The notes beneath the pieces are model-generated. The model made no database searches, was not told the DNA's origin, and saw only the letters and a list, made by a program, of their open reading frames with translations. Below are positions 60,563 through 64,000 of a DNA stretch of 64,000 bases, piece after piece. Source of the stretch: CBDCZI01 sp965224495 (lineage in GTDB: Bacteria; Bacteroidota; Bacteroidia; Cytophagales; JAAEPT01); contig CBDCZI010000025.1 of the NCBI GenBank assembly GCA_965224495.1, positions 310,001 to 374,000 on the forward strand, given 5' to 3'. Positions within the stretch are counted from its first letter, which is position 1. The number at the start of each line of letters is the position of its first letter. The translations under genes were made by a program, and so were the position numbers.

Positions 60563-60586
60563 TTACAAAATTACTTACTATATTTG
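60556..60586 (+). promoter_or_regulatory. Internal promoter before rpsH
   Basis: TTG at 60556-60558 (inside the rpsN 3' end), a 20-nt spacer and a perfect TATATTTG at 60579-60586, 20 nt before the rpsH ATG. The unusually wide 44-nt gap at this point of the operon supports a real start site. Confidence 0.68.
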
Positions 60587-60606
60587 CAACCTTTAAACAG
60601 TAGAAA

Positions 60607-61008
60607 ATGATAACAGATCCTATAGCTGACTATCTTACAAGAGTAAGAAACGGTATAAAAGCTAAAAAAAGAGTGGTAGAGATACCAGCTTCTAATCTTA
60701 AGAAGGACATCACGCGTGTGTTGTTTGATAAAGGATATATCTTGAACTATAAGTTTGATGATGAGGCGAATGCTCAAGGAGTTATAAAAATAGCTCTTAA
60801 GTATAACCCGATGACTAAAAAGTCAGCAATTGAGAACTTAGAGAGAATTAGTAAACCAGGATTAAGAAAATACGTGAGTGCGGATAACTTGCCTCGTGTA
60901 TTGAATGGTTTAGGTATATCTGTATTGTCAACATCTAAAGGTGTGATTACAGATAAAGAAGCTAGAAATTTAAAAGTTGGTGGTGAGGTAATTTGCCACG
61001 TTTACTAG
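60607..61008 (+). CDS. rpsH: 30S ribosomal protein S8
   Basis: S8 is a central organiser of 16S rRNA and, in E. coli, the repressor of the spc operon. The 133-residue protein has DPIADYLTRVRNGIKAKKR, ISKPGLRKYVSADNLPRVLNG and the closing STSKGVITDKEARNLKVGGEVICHVY. A probable internal promoter directly precedes it. Confidence 0.98.
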   Translation: MITDPIADYLTRVRNGIKAKKRVVEIPASNLKKDITRVLFDKGYILNYKFDDEANAQGVIKIALKYNPMTKKSAIENLERISKPGLRKYVSADNLPRVLNGLGISVLSTSKGVITDKEARNLKVGGEVICHVY

Positions 61009-61014
61009 AGTATT

Positions 61015-61566
61015 ATGTCAAGAATTGGTAAAAAACCTATTTCTATCCCTGAGGGAGTTACAGTCACTATTAAAAGTGGTTTGGTAACAGTTAAGGGACC
61101 AAAAGGGCAACTTGAAGAGCAAGTTGGAAAAGACCTTACGGTAAAAGTAGAGGGTGACGCTATCGTAGTAGAGCGTCCAAGTGATTCAAAAAATCACAAA
61201 GCACTTCATGGTCTTTACAGATCATTGATTGCAAATGCAGTAGAAGGAGTGTCGAAAGGATACGAATTGAGTTTAGAGTTAGTTGGGGTTGGGTACAAAG
61301 CAGTTTGTTCTAACAACATCTTAGAATTAAACTTAGGTTACTCTCACGATATCTTCTTTTCTCTTCCTAAAGAAGTGAAAGGTACGGCTGAAATGGTTAA
61401 AGGGAAAAGTCCTTTGGTTAAATTGGAGTCTATCGATAAACAGTTGATTGGTCAAGTTGCAGCGAAGTTAAGAACGCTAAGAAAAATTGAGCCATACAAA
61501 GGTAAAGGTGTTAGGTTCGTAGGAGAACAAATTAGAAGAAAAGCAGGTAAAACTGCAGCTAAATAA
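61015..61566 (+). CDS. rplF: 50S ribosomal protein L6
   Basis: L6 lies near the factor-binding centre. The 183-residue protein has two similar domains: SRIGKKPISIPEGVTVTIKS, then YELSLELVGVGYKAVCSNN, and the signature KLRTLRKIEPYKGKGVRFVG. It is 6 nt behind rpsH. Confidence 0.98.
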   Translation: MSRIGKKPISIPEGVTVTIKSGLVTVKGPKGQLEEQVGKDLTVKVEGDAIVVERPSDSKNHKALHGLYRSLIANAVEGVSKGYELSLELVGVGYKAVCSNNILELNLGYSHDIFFSLPKEVKGTAEMVKGKSPLVKLESIDKQLIGQVAAKLRTLRKIEPYKGKGVRFVGEQIRRKAGKTAAK

Positions 61567-61573
61567 TAGTAGT

Positions 61574-61924
61574 ATGGCTACAGCTAAAAAAGTTGTTCGA
61601 AGACTTAAAATCAGAAGAGGAGTGAGATCTAAAGTAGTTGGTACTACTTCGACTCCGAGACTTTCTGTATTTAAAAGTAATAAAAGTATCTACGCTCAAG
61701 TTATTGATGATGCTAAAGGAGAAACAGTTTGTTCTGTTAGTTCTTTAAATGCGTCTATCAAAGGAACTAAAGTAGAGGTTGCTAAAGAGATTGGGAAACT
61801 AATTGGGGAAGCGACTAAAGCTAAAGGTGTAGAAAAAATTGTTTTTGATAGAAGTGGTTATCTATTCCATGGTCGTGTGAAAGCATTGGCTGATGGAGCT
61901 AGAGAAGCAGGTCTTAAATTCTAG
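61574..61924 (+). CDS. rplR: 50S ribosomal protein L18
   Basis: L18 brings 5S rRNA into the 50S. The 116-residue product has a basic N-terminus (KKVVRRLKIRRGVRSKVVGT), RLSVFKSNKSIYAQVIDDA and FDRSGYLFHGRVKALADGAREAGL. rpsE starts 4 nt after its stop. Confidence 0.97.
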   Translation: MATAKKVVRRLKIRRGVRSKVVGTTSTPRLSVFKSNKSIYAQVIDDAKGETVCSVSSLNASIKGTKVEVAKEIGKLIGEATKAKGVEKIVFDRSGYLFHGRVKALADGAREAGLKF

Positions 61925-61928
61925 AAGG

Positions 61929-62447
61929 ATGAGTGATAAAGGTTCAAAAAGAATTAAAACTGGCGAGATTGAGTTAACAGAGAAAGTTGTTGCGATAAAC
62001 AGAGTAGCTAAAGTAGTGAAAGGTGGTCGTAGATTCAGTTTCTCTGCAATCGTAGTAGTCGGTAACGGTGATGGTGTCGTTGGTTATGGGTTAGGTAAAG
62101 CTAACGAGATAACAGATGCTATTACTAAAGGTATAGACGAGGCAAAAAGAAATGTCTTTGAGATTCCTGTATTAAACGGTACTGTTCCTCATGAAATAAA
62201 AGGAAAGTATAGTGGAGGAAGAGTATTCTTGAAACCAGCATCTGCTGGTACGGGAGTAATTGCTGGTGGTGCGATGAGAGCTGTGTTGGAAGGCGCGGGT
62301 GTTCATAACGTATTGGCAAAGTCTCAAGGTTCTAATAATCCTCATAGTGTTGTTAAAGCAACTTTTGATGCTTTATTAAAACTACGTGATCCGTTAACGG
62401 TAGCGAGACAAAGAGGGATTTCTTTAGACAAAGTTTTTAACGGATAG
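61929..62447 (+). CDS. rpsE: 30S ribosomal protein S5
   Basis: S5 helps maintain decoding accuracy and mRNA entry. The 172-residue protein has ELTEKVVAINRVAKVVKGGR, FSAIVVVGNGDGVVGYGLGKANE and AGGAMRAVLEGAGVHNVLAKS. I use the ATG at 61929 rather than an upstream start inside rplR, because family-like sequence begins there. Confidence 0.97.
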   Translation: MSDKGSKRIKTGEIELTEKVVAINRVAKVVKGGRRFSFSAIVVVGNGDGVVGYGLGKANEITDAITKGIDEAKRNVFEIPVLNGTVPHEIKGKYSGGRVFLKPASAGTGVIAGGAMRAVLEGAGVHNVLAKSQGSNNPHSVVKATFDALLKLRDPLTVARQRGISLDKVFNG

Positions 62448-62451
62448 TACG

Positions 62452-62631
62452 ATGAGTAAGATAAGAATTACACAGAAGAAAAGCGTTATTAAGCGTCCAG
62501 AAAACCAAAAGTTAAATATCATTGCTTTAGGTTTAGGTAAAATAAATCGTTCTGTCGAAGTTGAAAAAACGCCTGAAGTTTTAGGTCAGATAGAAAAGGT
62601 AAAGCATTTAGTTGAAGTAATAGATTTATAA
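62452..62631 (+). CDS. rpmD: 50S ribosomal protein L30
   Basis: This 59-residue gene fills the gap between rpsE and rplO. The protein starts MSKIRITQKKSVIKRPENQK, has ALGLGKINRSVEVEKTPEV and ends with KVKHLVEVIDL, the L30 pattern, including the central L-G-L-x-K-[I/R]-N element. Spacing is 4 nt before and 1 nt after. Confidence 0.96.
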   Translation: MSKIRITQKKSVIKRPENQKLNIIALGLGKINRSVEVEKTPEVLGQIEKVKHLVEVIDL

Positions 62632-62632
62632 T

Positions 62633-63079
62633 ATGAAACTACATACTCTAAGCCCAAATACAGGTTCAACTAAATCTAGAAAAAGAATTGCACGTGGTCA
62701 AGGTTCTGGTACAGGCGGAACAGCAGCCAGAGGACATAACGGAGCAAAATCTAGATCTGGATATAGTAAGAAGATAGGTTTTGAAGGAGGTCAAATGCCT
62801 TTGCAAAGAAGAATTCCAAAATTCGGTTTTAAGCCATTGAACAAAGTTCATTTTAAAGCTGTAAACTTGGAAACACTTCAAACGTTAATTGATTCAAAAA
62901 AATTAGCGAAAGTTGAGTTAGAAGATTTAATCAATGGTGGATTAGCTTCGAAATCTGATAAAGTAAAATTATTAGGTGGAGGTGCTGTGACTACTAAAAT
63001 TGAAGTGGCTGTACATGCAGCTTCTAAGTCTGCTATCGAAGCGATTGAAAAATTAGGTGGTAAAGTAACAATATTATAA
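62633..63079 (+). CDS. rplO: 50S ribosomal protein L15
   Basis: L15 is a late-assembly 50S protein. The 148-residue product has the Gly/Arg-rich N-terminal tail (ARGQGSGTGGTAARGHNGAKS), FEGGQMPLQRRIPKFGF and the C-terminal domain with VKLLGGGAVTTKIEV. It is 1 nt before secY, the normal gene pair. Confidence 0.98.
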   Translation: MKLHTLSPNTGSTKSRKRIARGQGSGTGGTAARGHNGAKSRSGYSKKIGFEGGQMPLQRRIPKFGFKPLNKVHFKAVNLETLQTLIDSKKLAKVELEDLINGGLASKSDKVKLLGGGAVTTKIEVAVHAASKSAIEAIEKLGGKVTIL

Positions 63080-63080
63080 G

Positions 63081-64000
63081 ATGAAAATCTTAACAAATAT
63101 TAAAAACATATTTGCCATAGACGAACTTAAGGATAGAATTCTATATACTATAGGATTCATCCTTATTTTTCGTTTGGGTTCTTATATTATGTTACCAGGT
63201 CTAAACTATGAGATGGTTCATGGTGGAGGTGAAGTTGAAGGTATATTTGGTTTAATTGATAACTTCTTGGGAGGAGCTTTTAGTAATAAAGCAATTTTTG
63301 GGTTAGGTATTATGCCATATATCACAGCTTCTATTGTTATCCAACTATTACAAGTAGCAGTACCTTACTTTCAAAGATTACAAAAAGAAGGAGAGTCAGG
63401 TAGAAAAAAGATTAATCAATTGACTAGAGTGTTAACTTTGGTTGTTTGTACGTTTCAATCTATTGGGTATATCACAGCTTATGTGAACCCAGCAGAAATA
63501 TTAGTTGAAAACCAGTTGTTATTTAAAATAGCATCTGTTATTATTTTGACTACAGGGACGTTCTTCTGTGTATGGTTAGGTGATAAAATAACAGAAAAGG
63601 GAATCGGAAACGGTATCTCTATGTTAATTATGATTGGTATCTTATCAAGGTTACCAGCCACTTTTATCGCTGAAATATTAGATAAAGGAGTTAATGGGAT
63701 GTTATTTGTTGCTCTAGAATTAGCTGTTTTGTATTTTATATTTATGGGCGTTGTATTGTTAACACAAGCGACAAGACGTATTCCTGTAAGTTATGCAAAA
63801 CAAGTTGTAGGTAATAAGGTGTACGGAGGACAAAGGAATTATATTCCGATGAAAGTAAATGCAGCTGGTGTAATGCCAATTATATTTGCTCAGAGTTTAA
63901 TGTTCTTACCAAGTATGCTTTTGGGTCAGTTCCAAAATAATGAAAGTACAAACCAAACGGTTTTGTATTTACAGAAGACATTTAGTTCTCCTGCAAATTT
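63081..64000 (+). CDS. secY: Preprotein translocase subunit SecY (3' end outside window)
   Basis: SecY is the protein-conducting channel. About 306 residues are present of a usual 430-450, and the frame is still open at the last base. It has KDRILYTIGFILIFRLGSYI for helix 1, the plug region and IFGLGIMPYITASIVIQLLQ for helix 2, then KEGESGRKKINQLTR, ITEKGIGNGISMLI and the cytoplasmic loop QATRRIPVSYAKQ. It begins 1 nt after rplO. Confidence 0.97.
   Translation, partial: MKILTNIKNIFAIDELKDRILYTIGFILIFRLGSYIMLPGLNYEMVHGGGEVEGIFGLIDNFLGGAFSNKAIFGLGIMPYITASIVIQLLQVAVPYFQRLQKEGESGRKKINQLTRVLTLVVCTFQSIGYITAYVNPAEILVENQLLFKIASVIILTTGTFFCVWLGDKITEKGIGNGISMLIMIGILSRLPATFIAEILDKGVNGMLFVALELAVLYFIFMGVVLLTQATRRIPVSYAKQVVGNKVYGGQRNYIPMKVNAAGVMPIIFAQSLMFLPSMLLGQFQNNESTNQTVLYLQKTFSSPAN

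Overview
This is an AT-rich chromosomal window from a member of the Bacteroidota, most probably class Flavobacteriia. The support is a large secreted protein with a gliding/type IX secretion (type B) C-terminal domain, lineage-restricted families (DUF4290, DUF3467), a MurA with Asp in place of the catalytic Cys, and promoters of the Bacteroidota type (TTTG or TTG, about 19-20 nt, then TAnnTTTG). I cannot name the genus from sequence alone. No CRISPR array, prophage or complete insertion sequence is visible.

Layout. 1-1304 (+): end of tatC, rpiB and a tiny lipoprotein, closed by two terminators. 1401-8765 (-): a complete tryptophan operon, trpE-G-D-C-F-B-A. Upstream of trpE, and too short to be obvious, lies a well-formed trp attenuator: promoter, a 24-residue leader peptide with two Trp codons, mutually exclusive stems and a terminator. 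A higBA-type toxin-antitoxin pair with its own operator-like palindrome sits between trpC and trpF. 8766-9285 is a repeat-rich spacer. 9286-19234 is an accessory stretch: a lipoprotein behind a 13-nt poly-T tract, two divergent DUF4143-type ATPases separated by 32-bp repeats, lysA, an Nramp relative lacking the usual metal motifs, two duplicated tRNA-Asn units, a Fic protein with paired operator-like repeats around its promoter, a probable RES-domain protein and a methyltransferase.

19290-28979 (mostly -): a J-domain membrane protein, a Rieske protein, murA, DUF4290, a UvrD/PcrA helicase, a GIY-YIG protein in what looks like an inserted cassette, a SprT-like protease, an Ala-rich lipoprotein, and the GTPases Der and Era. 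29479-33228 (+): the T9SS-exported adhesin-like protein. 33292-34634 (-): frr and pyrH. 34781-37387 (+): an M1 aminopeptidase lipoprotein.

37716-64000 (+): the core translation and transcription block, in conserved order: tRNA-Tyr, Gly, Thr, tuf, tRNA-Trp, secE, nusG, rplKAJL, rpoB, rpoC, DUF3467, rpsL, rpsG, fusA, rpsJ, then rplC through rplO and the start of secY. rpoB as written contains a one-base insertion in an A-run, most easily explained as a sequence error. Three copies of a palindromic dispersed repeat of about 90-150 bp and several smaller REP-like palindromes lie in the intergenic spaces.
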